A stretch of DNA of 64,000 nucleotides from Cordia subcordata (taxonomy: Eukaryota; Streptophyta; Magnoliopsida; Boraginales; Cordiaceae), in NCBI GenBank assembly GCA_028554755.1, contig JAPTOF010000020.1, positions 11,978,055-12,042,054 on the forward strand. Reading direction: 5' to 3'. This document shows positions 1 through 9,955 of the stretch, piece after piece. Made by a program: the position numbers and the translations under genes. Positions within the stretch are counted from its first letter, which is position 1. Each line of letters opens with the position of its first letter. Below the pieces are notes generated by a model. It worked only from the letters and a program-made list of their open reading frames with translations, was not told the DNA's origin and made no database searches.

Positions 1-67
1 GCCCACGGCCATTATGGCAAAAGGAAATGTCTTTCCATGTTTATTCAATTGAGTGAAACATGCTTAG

Positions 68-720
68 AGCGAGTTTGGCGTTTAGTTGAGAAATTCACTT
101 TATGTGAAAAAGTTTTTTCAAAATGAATTTTTAGTTAAATGGATTTTTTATGAAAACAAAAATGTGTTTAGTTATTTCTATGTGAAATGAACTTTTTTCA
201 AATAAGATGGTGTTTGGTTTTACATTTGGAAATAACTATTAGTTACATAAATTACTGAAGTGGATATTTTGAACTAATATTGTTTGCTTTCTATAACATA
301 CTATTTTATTCATATTTCTATTTGTTTGGAAAAAACTCTTTAAAAGATTATAGTTATAATTCAAAATATTTAAACAAAAAAATATATTAGCAAAAATAAA
401 CCATAAATTATTGCAATGTGATAGGAAGTTAATAATATTGAATTAAATAAAATAAGGATAGGAAAAAGTGGGGGTGGCTATTGGCATAATAAAAAATTGA
501 TGAGGATATTTTTGTCCAAAAAATATATTAAAACACCATTGGCAAAAAGGCAAACTAAGAAGTTAAAAAAATTTACTTTTCTGTTTAACCTCAAAACTCA
601 GTTGACTTTTAATCAAAACCAACTTTTAAAATATAAAACCAAACATCTTTGTTTTCTTTAAATAAACTTTTAAATTTTAAAAGTTAGTTTGACTCTCCAA
701 AATGAAAAACCAAATTGACT
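68..720. mobile_element. MITE-like non-autonomous DNA element, 5-bp target duplication
   Basis: The 653-bp unit is bounded by identical CTTAG pentamers at 63-67 and 721-725. Its ends form a short imperfect terminal inverted repeat: AGCGAGTTTGG at the left and, reverse-complemented, AGTCAATTTGG at the right. A second inverted pair lies inside (a GTGTTTGGTTTTA-like string near 215 and its complement near 640). There is no coding capacity. A 5-bp duplication is not typical of hAT (8), Mutator (9), CACTA (3) or Harbinger (3), so I do not assign a superfamily. The match could be chance in AT-rich DNA. Confidence 0.45.
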
Positions 721-821
721 CTTAGTCAGCTAAGTTCAAAGGAATTGGTATGCCAGTTTCTATAGTTACAAGTCCGCTGCAAGCACTTAGGAATGAGTAT
801 TTATTAATGTAATTACGGTGA

Positions 822-882
<61 letters not shown>

Positions 883-1187
883 TTATAGGATCAGTTTAAA
901 GCCTAAGAATTTAGAGAAGTCTGAAAAGGTTAAAATAATTAAAGTTTGCATTAATGTATGTAATTTTATGAACATCTTGTAGCCCTACAAACATCCAATA
1001 GCCCTCAAATTAAAACTATGATCTCAAGATAAGACAATTAAAGAAAATTTGCGAGTTTTTCTCCTTTACATCCTTTCCTATGATGTCTTCAACTCTATTG
1101 TGGAATTCGAAGCTTGAGACATCATCCTTTTACTTTGGAGCGAACTCACAACCCTAAAACATTGATTTGTAGCTAATAATAATGAGA
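721..1187. other. Non-coding AT-rich spacer
   Basis: Apart from the microsatellite at 823-880 I see no gene, RNA or repeat structure here. Confidence 0.6.
823..880. repeat. Compound (AC)n(AT)n microsatellite
   Basis: Uninterrupted AC dinucleotides run directly into AT dinucleotides. Confidence 0.95.
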
Positions 1188-1617
1188 AATATTATAGGAC
1201 AAAATATATCAAATCTCTTTGTGGTTCATCAAAGTGTCGAATCCTCCGTAGTCTAAAAAGTCTCTCATCATCCTCTACACCCATAAAAGTGCATCAAACT
1301 CCCTATTGTTAAAATATCCATTACTTTAATCATGAATGTTTAAAATTATCTAGTATCCTTCTCTATTTATAAATTAAAAGAAATATTGTTAAAAAATTTT
1401 GAGTTCTTCAACCTCAAATTAAAATAAGAAATATTTTAACCAATTAAAGTATAATTAATTTATATTTTAACTTAATTTTAGATTAATTTATATTTAAAAT
1501 AAATAATGACATAATGATGTGTTGTCGTTCCTAAAAAATTTATTCAAGAGCGGCCATAGTTGGGCTACGGAGTGGACTTTTAACTATTTGTCCGGGAAGT
1601 TGGCTCACATGATAATC

Positions 1618-2526
1618 GGAAATATATTTTTTTACTCTGATTTAAAATTTTTATAGTAAAAATACCCTACTTTTTAAATTCGTTTAAAAAGTGCCCTTTT
1701 TTATAAGCCACTTACCGAAACGGTAGGTGACTTACTATTTGCGGATTCCAAAATTTGAAAATTTTTAAAAATAAAACGATTGCGTCTTTAACGAAAACTA
1801 TAAGTCACCTACCGAAACGGTAGGCGACCTACCGAAAATGGGCTAATTCGCCGGAATATGGGCTAATTAGCCTAAAACCTCAACAATTTCAATGGTTTCT
1901 AATATAAGTAATAATCAGTGAAAAAAATGGAAAAAAAAAGAAGAAGCCTTTGTCTCAAAAACTGTATCGAAAATCAAACTATATGTATTACAATTACATT
2001 TATATGTGATTAATGATAACTTTAGACCAATCTTTACTACATGGTGGGAGAACACCATTTAATTAAAACTTAGGAAATTTGGCCTCAAAAAATTACAAAT
2101 TATATTATTATTTGAGAAATTAAGGTCTAAATAATTTATTATATACCCTAATATTATTGAAACTTTTAAGATAAGACACTTCAATCCCAAAACCTTAACT
2201 TTGAGCATAAATTGAGATCCCATTGATTATTATTAGATAGGTAAATTTCTATGGAATAAGTCTTGATAGCATGCTCATCTACATGGTCCAATAAAGGGGA
2301 CATCTCTAACCACTAGGCTATTTTTGGTAGGTCACCTACTGAACCGTTTTCGTTAAAAACGCAATCGTTTTCTTTTTTAATTTTTTTCAAATTTCGAGAT
2401 CCGCAAACGGTAAGTTACCTACCGATTCGGTAGGTGACCTACAGAAAGGGGCATATTTTAAATGAATTTAAAAAGTAAAGTTTTTTGCCATAAAAATTTA
2501 AAATCAGAGTTAAAAAAAAAAATCCC
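1618..2526. mobile_element. Nested Mutator-like element with palindrome-rich arms
   Basis: This 909-bp element sits inside the larger MULE, between exact 9-bp repeats ATGATAATC at 1609-1617 and 2527-2535. Its ~230-bp arms are inverted repeats that begin GGAAATATATTTTTTTACTC at the left; the right end reverse-complements to GGGATTTTTTTTTTTAACTC. Both arms carry several copies of a short near-palindrome, ACCTACCGAAACGGTAGG and variants, around 1710-1730, 1805-1836, 2328-2345 and 2417-2442. There is no coding capacity. The central part (~1860-2320) is plain AT-rich sequence. Confidence 0.85.
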
Positions 2527-2828
2527 ATGATAATCATCTATGTTCGTTGATCAATCAATAACAATTTCTTTTTCTCGCTTGTGCTAAATCATGGGATAAC
2601 TAAATAATTACCTAAAAGAAATCTTTGCGACTTTGCTGACCTTTTCCCTATTGCTTTTTATTCCCAGGAGTTTAATCTTTTAACACACACAAATGAGAAT
2701 GGCATTACAAAAATAATTATCTTGGTCAAATATTAATTTAAATTTACAAGATTAATACTTTTGTTCTGCACAACACTTGATTTTCTTATTTGTGTCTGTG
2801 TCTTCTTGAAAGTTATTATGTGAGATTT

Positions 2829-3320
2829 TTTTTTTCGGGTCCAAATAACATTTTCATTAAAATATAAATAGACTGGGACAAACAAAACAAGACTTAAAGA
2901 AGAAAAAGAGAAAATTCACCAATCCACAGACTCTGAGACCAAACCCAACAAGACAATACCCAACACATCAAGGCCCAAAACCAACCACGAACTAACCTGA
3001 GATCAGAAACTGATCTAGCACAAGCAACAACCACTGGCGGCAGAAACGAGCAAGAAGAACAATAGCCCATCAGATTCTAAGCTAAGGTGACTGAGCTTCG
3101 TCATCGTCAAAACAACTTACCATAGATACCAAGGAACGAACCACCACAAATTGCTCTCTGCAATCCATATCAGTTGACGGCAAGATGAAAGCCATCGAAA
3201 GAGAAAAGCGAAACCCACCTGAAGGTGAGTATAACGACTCATCGAACCACCACAAATTGCTCATTCAAATCTCACCGGCCGGAATACGAAGAAACCCTAG
3301 ACAAGCTAGTGGGAAGCTCA
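2829..3320 (-). mobile_element. LINE-derived fragment inside the outer MULE
   Basis: Read on the minus strand, it ends in an AATGAAAATG...TTTGGACCC motif followed by an A run (T run at ~2828-2837), the usual 3' end of plant L1-type LINEs. Upstream there is higher-GC sequence with two near-identical 20-bp stretches, CGAACCACCACAAATTGCTC at 3137-3156 and 3243-3262. No reverse transcriptase motif is visible, so this is a truncated or internally deleted copy, or gene-derived sequence joined to a LINE tail. The upstream boundary is uncertain. Confidence 0.45.
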
Positions 3321-4089
3321 ACCGTCATCTTCATGAAAAATCTTAGGCCTGCCTCAAAAAATCTCAAAGCTACTAACTGTATCAACACCATAGGTTTAGA
3401 AATAGTTAATCACAAATCTAAACAAAAATCAATCTAAAATTAAGTTAAAACATGAATGTTTATAGCCTAGTTTGTTAAAATATTTGTTATCTTAATTTGA
3501 GGTTGAGGTTTAAAATCTTTTTAACAATATTTTATTTAATTTATAAAAGGGAGAAGGGTAATTTGGATACTTTCAAATAATCAAGGTTAAAGATAATTGA
3601 TTTTTTAACGACAAGGGAGTTTGGTGCATGTTTAAGAAACATATGACGTTATGAGAGGCTTTTTAAATTATAAGGGGTGAGGTGTACTTTTGATGAACCG
3701 CAAAGGAGTCTGATGCATTTTATTTCAATATTATATCAACCATGTTTAAATACAAAAACTAAATTTTGACTCTAGCTTAAATATCACATAACATGTTTAA
3801 AGTGAAGGCATGTGCTTGTTGTCTAACTTGCTTGACAAGACTTGCTTACTTGTCCGGGGGAAGACATGAACAAAATATGAAAGACGAATGATAAATAAAT
3901 AGGGAAAGTAATGTTATTTGATATAACTCATATCATAAAAGTTTTACAAAAATAACAATGATGAATTACGGAAAAAATTTAGTTGAAATGGGTGACCCGT
4001 TGACGTGAAGGGTCTTCCTAATTAAGTATCCACGAAACAAATAAAAATCCTCACCGCAAGGCGTGAATATTGGCGCTAATGAAGATGAC

Positions 4090-4570
4090 AGTTGAGTTCG
4101 ATTCGTTTGCAAAATTAAAGGCACTCTATTATTTGTTTTACTAATTCGGTTCCAAATTGATTTGGAAAATTTGGAATTGGCAGGATAGAATAGTTTTGCT
4201 AAATAAGACTATAGTTAACTTTAATTCGATTTGAAAATTAAACGCACTATTCTTTGTTTTACTAAATTGGTTCCAAATTGATTTGAAAAATTTTTAATTG
4301 GCAGTCCACTGACTTGAAAAGTTTTCTAATTAAGTATAGTATCTATGACACAAAGACAAATCTTTATTAGAAGCCTAGAATCGTGATAATTAAGATGCTA
4401 GTTAATATTAATTCGATTACAAAGTTAAATACACTATATTCTCCTTTTTTTTTCCCCCTATTGTCAAGGCAATGTATTCTTCGTTTCATTAATTTGATAC
4501 AAAACTGATTTGGATATTATTTTTTGAATGGATTCATTTTATTAACTTGGTGCAGAATCGATTTAAAAAG
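4090..4570. repeat. Degenerate direct repeats, about 100-130 bp period
   Basis: Three to four diverged copies share a core: TTCGATT, then AAAATTAAA, CACTAT, a TTTGTTTTACTAA string and CCAAATTGATTTG. Copies begin near 4098, 4228 and 4412, with a weaker one near 4520. No coding potential. Confidence 0.6.
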
Positions 4571-5194
4571 TTTTGTTGGATGGGCACAGTTTAATAATCA
4601 GTATTAAGTAGGAATCACAATATAGATTAGGTAATAAGTTTTTATTTGAACAAAAATAATATTCATTTAAATGTTAAAAAATTAAATGCTTTGTTAGAGG
4701 GCTTCAAAAATTGACATTTGGAAATTTTAATTTTTAAAAATTAAATGCTTTGTTGGAGGGTTTAGAAAATTGAGGTGGCATAAACTTAGAAGCTATGTAC
4801 CTACTTTTATAATATGTGTAGATTCAGTAGGTTCTAGATATGACAAATGCTATTTTCTTACCTTTTTTCTTTTCCTTTTTATTTTTGTTTAAAAAAGAAA
4901 AAAACTCCTAACCCAACCGCTAGTGCCCCACTAAATTTGAGCTTAAGTTGTTACTTTTAAGAGAGATAGTCTCAACCACTTGAATTATTCCTTAATCTTT
5001 TGTTTTTTTCTCTCCAATTACAATGTATGCTTTCTTTAATCTAGAATTTTTTTTTCTTTTTCTCACAAAATATATTGGATCCAATCTTTTACAATTCAAT
5101 GAATGCAAAAGATAGGAAGATAATATTAATTTGTAGTGGAGGAGGTGGTCAGTGTAATCTATTAGGGATTACACTTCCCTCTATATGACTGACA

Positions 5195-5465
5195 TCAGTT
5201 CATGATAAAAAATTTGTTAGGTGTTGAACAAAAATTTGTAGGATTATAATAAAAATTTGTAGGTCTTTTAGAAAAATTTGTAATTTTAAAAATTTTGTTT
5301 TAGACCTACAAATTTTTTATGGATTGATAAAATTTTGTTTTAGACCTATAAATTCCTTTTATGAAATGATGTTATAAATTTTTCTAACAAGTCCTACAAA
5401 TTTTTGATCTAGATCTACAAATTTTTATTCTAAACCTACAAATTTTTCCTATGGATTGATGTTAG
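5195..5465. repeat. Fold-back array of AAAATTTGTAGG units
   Basis: The left half has repeated AAAATTTGTAGG-type units and the right half their complement CCTACAAATTTTT, so the segment can fold on itself. The outer ends, TGACTGACATCAG near 5188 and the complement of TGATGTTAGTCC near 5458, also pair roughly. It may be a MITE, but no clear target duplication is seen. Confidence 0.55.
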
Positions 5466-5996
5466 TCCAAATGGATGAAAGAGCTTTCCATCTATTAGTC
5501 ATTGCAATTTAGGTTTAAACAAAAGCAAGTAAGTAAAATTGATGGATAGACAAAATATATGAATACTCATTTTGTTAGCTTAATTTGCATGTTCAAACCA
5601 ATCATTTCGAAATAGGACAGTACATTAATATTTTATGGTAATTAGGTTAATTACCCTTGATGAGGATTGAGGAATCTACTTAATTTGTGGTCATCATCTC
5701 CAACAATTTACCTTTGCTACTGCAAATAAGTTCATCATAAGAAAACCACAACCGTCAGATAAAAAAATAAATCTTGAATTAGACGAAAAAAGTCACAATC
5801 ATGAGGGAAAAGAAATTGAGTGCCAAATGCAACCACAAAAACTAAAAAAGAAGTAGGGAGTATTTGGTTTTGTTTCAGGAGAGGAGAATATTTTGACAAA
5901 TAAATAAGAAGAAAATTTTAATACAAAGAAATTGAGAAAGTTTATTGAGAAAGTTCATACTGTAAAAATCAGAATATGGTGATTTATTGCACTAAC

Positions 5997-6046
<50 letters not shown>
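5997..6046. repeat. (AT)n microsatellite
   Basis: Alternating AT with a single C interruption near 6008. Confidence 0.95.
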
Positions 6047-6048
<2 letters not shown>

Positions 6049-6261
6049 AATCAAACAAAGGCATCATGAGATTCAAGAACCAAAATATGAACCTTTCCAT
6101 AACTTCCTCTTAATATCGCTAGATGTTGTAATAATTTAACATGCTGAAATTAATACTTTTGGTTCATGTGGTATCAACTCTAAGAAAGCATTATTATATC
6201 GCATTAAAAATATTTAGTCTTAGCAGACAATTAGAGCGCACAACATCATTCTCACAAGTCA

Positions 6262-6684
6262 TGTTGGGAAATTAGGACGCGTCACACACACATGCAGCGG
6301 AATTAAAGCACGAATAACGAGAAAAGAACACGCACAATTAAACGTGGTTCGGCCCTCTGCTTACGTCCACGAAAAACTCCACTAATAGAAAAGAGTACAA
6401 ACTCAATAAGACTTTTTGCACGGCCTAAATAGTCTAAACCCTCTCTCACGGTGTTCTTACAATGGCTCTTTCTCTCTCTCAATCTAGACCTATTGCAAGA
6501 CACACTCCTTCAACTAATACAAGAGTCCTATTTATAGAGGAGATTTCCTTGTCCTCCAAGACAAAGGATTTTCTAATCTATCAATCCTACCATAACTAAG
6601 ACTCTTACCATAACTAGAATTTTAACTCTCATTAAAACTCTTTCCTAATTTGTATGGGCTTAGACTTTGAGCCATAACCCAACA
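6262..6684 (-). repeat. 3' LTR of the gag-only copia element
   Basis: 423 bp, about 98% identical by eye to 8508-8929. The last codons of the gag-protease frame and its stop lie inside this LTR (stop at 6632-6634). Confidence 0.92.
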
Positions 6685-8077
6685 AATTCCTCCCTTGGCG
6701 AGAAGTGCCAAGAATCTCCACAGCAGGCGAGAACGTCACTCTTTTCTTCTTCTCAGCCTTCACTTGAGGTTCTTCACACTTGTCGCGTTCATCTCTCAAC
6801 GCGGTGCATCCCTCTAAGTAGCACACGTGCTTCTCGTTCTTCCTCCCTTCAAGAACTAGCTCCTCTCCACGATACACTTTGCAGCAATCTCCTTCACCAA
6901 TGTACTTGTACCCTCTTGATGCCAACTCACCCAATGAAATTATGTTGGACACACAAGATGGCACATACCTTACATTGGAGATGGTCTTGATACTACCATT
7001 GTTGAGCCTCAAGCGAACTCTCCCAATACCAGCAACCTTCATCTTCTGGCTGTTCCCAATAATGATGTATTTAAGCCTCTTTCCCAAAAGCAAAGTGTCA
7101 AAACTAGCTCTATCATTGCAAACGTGAAACGTTCCTGCTGAATCCATTACCCAGTCAGTCCTCTTCCTCGAGCCTTCATTAACGTCCTCGCTTACCGCCA
7201 TCAAAACAGTCTCACTACCATCGCTATAATCACCTTCAATAAGGTTCGTGGAGTCCTTGTCATTATCCTTCTCCTTGCCCTTAGATCTCCACTCTCTAAG
7301 GCTCTTCATGTCCTCCCTCATTCTAGGACATCTCCGTTGGATATGACCCTTCTCTCTACAGTAGTAGCATTCTCGATCGTCTTCTTCATCCCGAGCTCGG
7401 CTTTTTGATCGCGATCTACCTCTGCGAGAATTTCCTTTTTTAGAACTCCTCCCTCGATTTGAACCTTCAACAGTTAGTGCTTGATCTCCACTAGGCATAC
7501 TACTTCTTCCCAACATCCTCTCGTTCTCTCTCAAGAGCGCAGTCACTTCGTTTAGCTCGAGAGTTTTCTTCCCAACGAGGATTGATTGCACAAATGGCTT
7601 GTACGACTTCGGCAAAGAAGATAGTCGTACAAGCGCCTGTTCTTCATCTGTAATTTTTTTATCAGGCTCCTCAACAGTTATGAGCTTGACCACTAACTCA
7701 TTGAATTTGTTAATGTGATCCTGGATGGCGGTTCCCTCTTCCATCTTGAACGAGTAGAGCTTCGTCCTCAAACACAATCGGTTGGTGATCGACTTTGACT
7801 CATAAATATTTTCCAACTTGTCGAACACACTGCTCACCGTCGTCTCATCAATCACATGACATTTAATTTGCGGTGCTAACGCCAACCGAATCGTACTTAC
7901 GGCTCTTTGTTGTAGAGACTTCCACTTCTTATCATTGACTTCTTCCGGTTTTGCCTCTTCTAGCACTTCATCAAGGCCTTGCTGCACCAAAATGTCCTCG
8001 ATGGTATTCCTCCACAAGTTGAAGTTCATGTTCCCATCGAACACTGGAATTTCAAACTTCGTACCGGTCGTCGTCAT
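6632..8077 (-). CDS. Gag polyprotein with zinc knuckle and aspartic-protease-like region (copia)
   Basis: An intact frame; the first methionine is at 8092, but I favour the ATG at 8077 because the Gag homology starts there (MTTTGTKFEI). Counting from 8092: an N-terminal copia Gag/UBN2-like domain (about residues 12-200, with FDGNMNFNLW), a basic arginine/serine-rich linker (~210-238), a CCHC zinc knuckle CYYCREKGHIQRRC (~242-255), and a protease-like segment with WVMDSAG (~314-320) followed by the NVRYVP...ISLGEL pre-integrase region. The family's usual D-[ST]-G triad reads D-S-A, so catalysis is doubtful although the Asp is kept. After ~440 residues the frame skips where integrase and RT would be and ends inside the 3' LTR. 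Gag would form the cytoplasmic particle packaging element RNA. The frame suggests selection or recent origin. Confidence 0.88.
   Translation of the reverse strand: MTTTGTKFEIPVFDGNMNFNLWRNTIEDILVQQGLDEVLEEAKPEEVNDKKWKSLQQRAVSTIRLALAPQIKCHVIDETTVSSVFDKLENIYESKSITNRLCLRTKLYSFKMEEGTAIQDHINKFNELVVKLITVEEPDKKITDEEQALVRLSSLPKSYKPFVQSILVGKKTLELNEVTALLRENERMLGRSSMPSGDQALTVEGSNRGRSSKKGNSRRGRSRSKSRARDEEDDRECYYCREKGHIQRRCPRMREDMKSLREWRSKGKEKDNDKDSTNLIEGDYSDGSETVLMAVSEDVNEGSRKRTDWVMDSAGTFHVCNDRASFDTLLLGKRLKYIIIGNSQKMKVAGIGRVRLRLNNGSIKTISNVRYVPSCVSNIISLGELASRGYKYIGEGDCCKVYRGEELVLEGRKNEKHVCYLEGCTALRDERDKCEEPQVKAEKKKRVTFSPAVEILGTSRQGRNLLGYGSKSKPIQIRKEF
6685..6696 (-). other. Polypurine tract
   Basis: AAGGGAGGAATT on the minus strand, immediately before the 3' LTR; the plus-strand cDNA priming site of LTR elements. 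Confidence 0.8.
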
Positions 8078-8493
8078 GGCTCCTATGCACAAATTCGCTA
8101 AAACTCAGCAATCCAGCAAGAATTTGGCAAAACTGACCCCCAAAATGGATTCAGGACGTCAGAAAACGGTGGAGAGACCCTCGATCAACACGGTCAAACC
8201 CCTGCAGCCCTTCAGTCAACGCTGGTCAAACTTTTTGTTTGACTGTTTGACCACAAACTCACAAAACTTGACCTGCTTGTATCTCACAATCCGACCGTCG
8301 GATCGTTACGAAATTTTAGCAGCTTACTCTCCACTCTGAGACGAAAACACAGCAACAAACGGATCGTCGATCGGACTCCGGGAAGGCTGCCAAACGCTAC
8401 CAGCAGATCAGCGAATTGTTTTTTATTATTTACTCCTCTTCGGCGTTTTTTTTTTCGTTTTTTCGTGCAAACTAGCGTCCGCCCTCCAACCTA

Positions 8494-8505
8494 GCTCTAA
8501 TACCA
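8494..8505 (-). other. Primer-binding site (initiator Met tRNA type)
   Basis: TGGTATTAGAGC on the minus strand, two bases inside the 5' LTR. It differs by one base from TGGTATCAGAGC, the usual copia site complementary to initiator Met tRNA. Confidence 0.85.
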
Positions 8506-8507
8506 CT

Positions 8508-8929
8508 TGTTGGGAAATTAGGACGCGTCACACACACACGCAGCAGAATTAAAGCACGAATAACGAGAAAAGAACACGCACAATTAAACGTGGTTCGGCC
8601 CTCTGCCTACGTCCACGAAAAACTCCACTAATAGAAAAGAGTACAAAATCAATAAGACTTTTTGCACGGCCTAAAAAGTCTAAACCCTCTCTCACGGTGT
8701 TCTTACAATGGCTCTTTCTCTCTCTCAATCTAGACCTATTGCAAGACACACTCCTTCAACTAATACAAGAGTCCTATTTATAGAGGAGATTTCCTTGTCC
8801 TCCAAGACAAAGGATTTCCTAATATATCAATCCTACCATAACTAAGACTCTTACCATAACTAGAATTTTAACTCTCATTAAAACTCTTTCCTAATTTATA
8901 TGGGCTTGGACTTTGAGCCATAACCAACA
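8508..8929 (-). repeat. 5' LTR of the gag-only copia element
   Basis: 422 bp, TG...CA ends, followed by the gag leader. Holds the likely promoter at 8775-8782. Confidence 0.92.
8775..8782 (-). promoter_or_regulatory. Putative TATA box of the 5' LTR
   Basis: TATAAATA on the minus strand, about 270 bp before the end of the LTR; the same string is in the 3' LTR near 6530. The position fits an LTR promoter but is not otherwise tested. Confidence 0.55.
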
Positions 8930-8934
8930 AGTAA

Positions 8935-9913
8935 GAATATAAGACACACATATGTATGTGTGTGTATATATACATATAGGCATGGTTGCTCGTGAATTGT
9001 AATTGTGAGAACCACCTTATCACAATTAACAATGCAGAGAAGAAAATAACTGAAAAACACAGTACAAGAATAACTTATCAATAAATTTGCCTCTATCATA
9101 TATGCAAAAGTTTCTTGTATATATTGTTATGACAATGTAGTCTAGCCCATTTCTAAATGATGTGTAGTAATTCGCGATCTAAGGGTGAAACCGCACTCCA
9201 ACTACTAGGTTTCATCCGATCCGTCAAGCTAATTAATTAATTAACAAGTGTATACATACTTTGTCCTGATTTAGTTTCCAAGATATGATAATAAGTAGTA
9301 AAATGGAATGGAAGTACCTCCAGAATCCTGGGCAGCAGCAAATTCAATTAATGTATATAATTAAAGTTTAATACTATTTAATAATTTTTATAGATAAAAA
9401 GTCATTAGTATCTCTAACAGAAACATATGAATTGTTGTTGGCACTAAATAGAAAAAAGTTGGCCTTGTTAAATTATTTAATAGTATTTTCTACTTTAAAG
9501 CCAGGGTTTAGCTAATAATACTATTTGTTCCTTTTAACCTTTTAATGTATTTTTTTTTTTGGGTCCAATTCCATTTGTATGTGCACCAGGAGTGTGTGTT
9601 TGTGTGGGAGAGAGTGTCTAAATCATGAAAATGTGTGGAAGTACAAGATTTAGTTTTGATCTTTTAACTTTGAATTTTTTTATTTTAATTCTTATTCTTG
9701 TGAAATGCTTTAATTTCATTTGATTTCACTCAATAACATGTATCAATGCCCTTTTGCATTTTTTTTTCTACTTATTGTATTCTTCTTATATGATTGTGCT
9801 CTGGCTTTTATTATATGGAGTTCTGAAATGAAAATTTTATTTGTCCTGTAATGCAAAGAATATAGTTTCTGGACATCACTTGTCCACCTTGTTTGAATTT
9901 TATTTGTCCTGTA

Positions 9914-9955
<42 letters not shown>

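Larger units (their letters stand above)
1197..3726. mobile_element. Mutator-like element (MULE) with ~290-bp terminal inverted repeats
   Basis: The element is flanked by an exact 9-bp direct repeat, AATATTATA, at 1188-1196 and 3727-3735, the size Mutator-like transposition produces. Its ends are long inverted repeats: 1197-~1490 pairs with ~3430-3726, for example the GGTTCATCAAA stretch near 1222 with its complement near 3695. No transposase frame is present, so it would depend on a transposase in trans. The interior holds a nested MULE (1618-2526) and LINE-like sequence (2829-~3320). The arms have diverged by indels and substitutions, so the insertion is not recent. Confidence 0.85.
3736..6256. 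other. AT-rich intergenic stretch without recognisable genes
   Basis: It contains degenerate direct repeats (4090-4570), a short tandem pair around 4674-4775, a fold-back array (5195-5465) and an AT microsatellite (5997-6046). No conserved reading frame was found. Confidence 0.6.
6262..8929 (-). mobile_element. Non-autonomous Ty1/copia retrotransposon carrying gag-protease only
   Basis: A complete 2.67-kb LTR retrotransposon on the minus strand. Both LTRs begin TG and end CA (TGTTGG...CCAACA). Flanks are AGTCA (6257-6261) and AGTAA (8930-8934), a 5-bp duplication with one mismatch. A primer-binding site lies directly inside the 5' LTR and a polypurine tract directly inside the 3' LTR. The single open frame encodes Gag plus a protease-like region; there is no integrase, reverse transcriptase or RNase H, so mobilisation would need a full-length relative. 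The LTRs differ at only about nine positions plus one indel by eye, so this is one of the youngest insertions here. Confidence 0.92.

Noticed and set aside
4895..4995. Second SINE-like unit on the minus strand
   Set aside because: A TGGTTGAGACTA string is present, but there is no convincing B box.
6667..8339. Plus-strand frames opposite the gag gene
   Set aside because: Shadows of the minus-strand gag-protease frame; no domain of their own.
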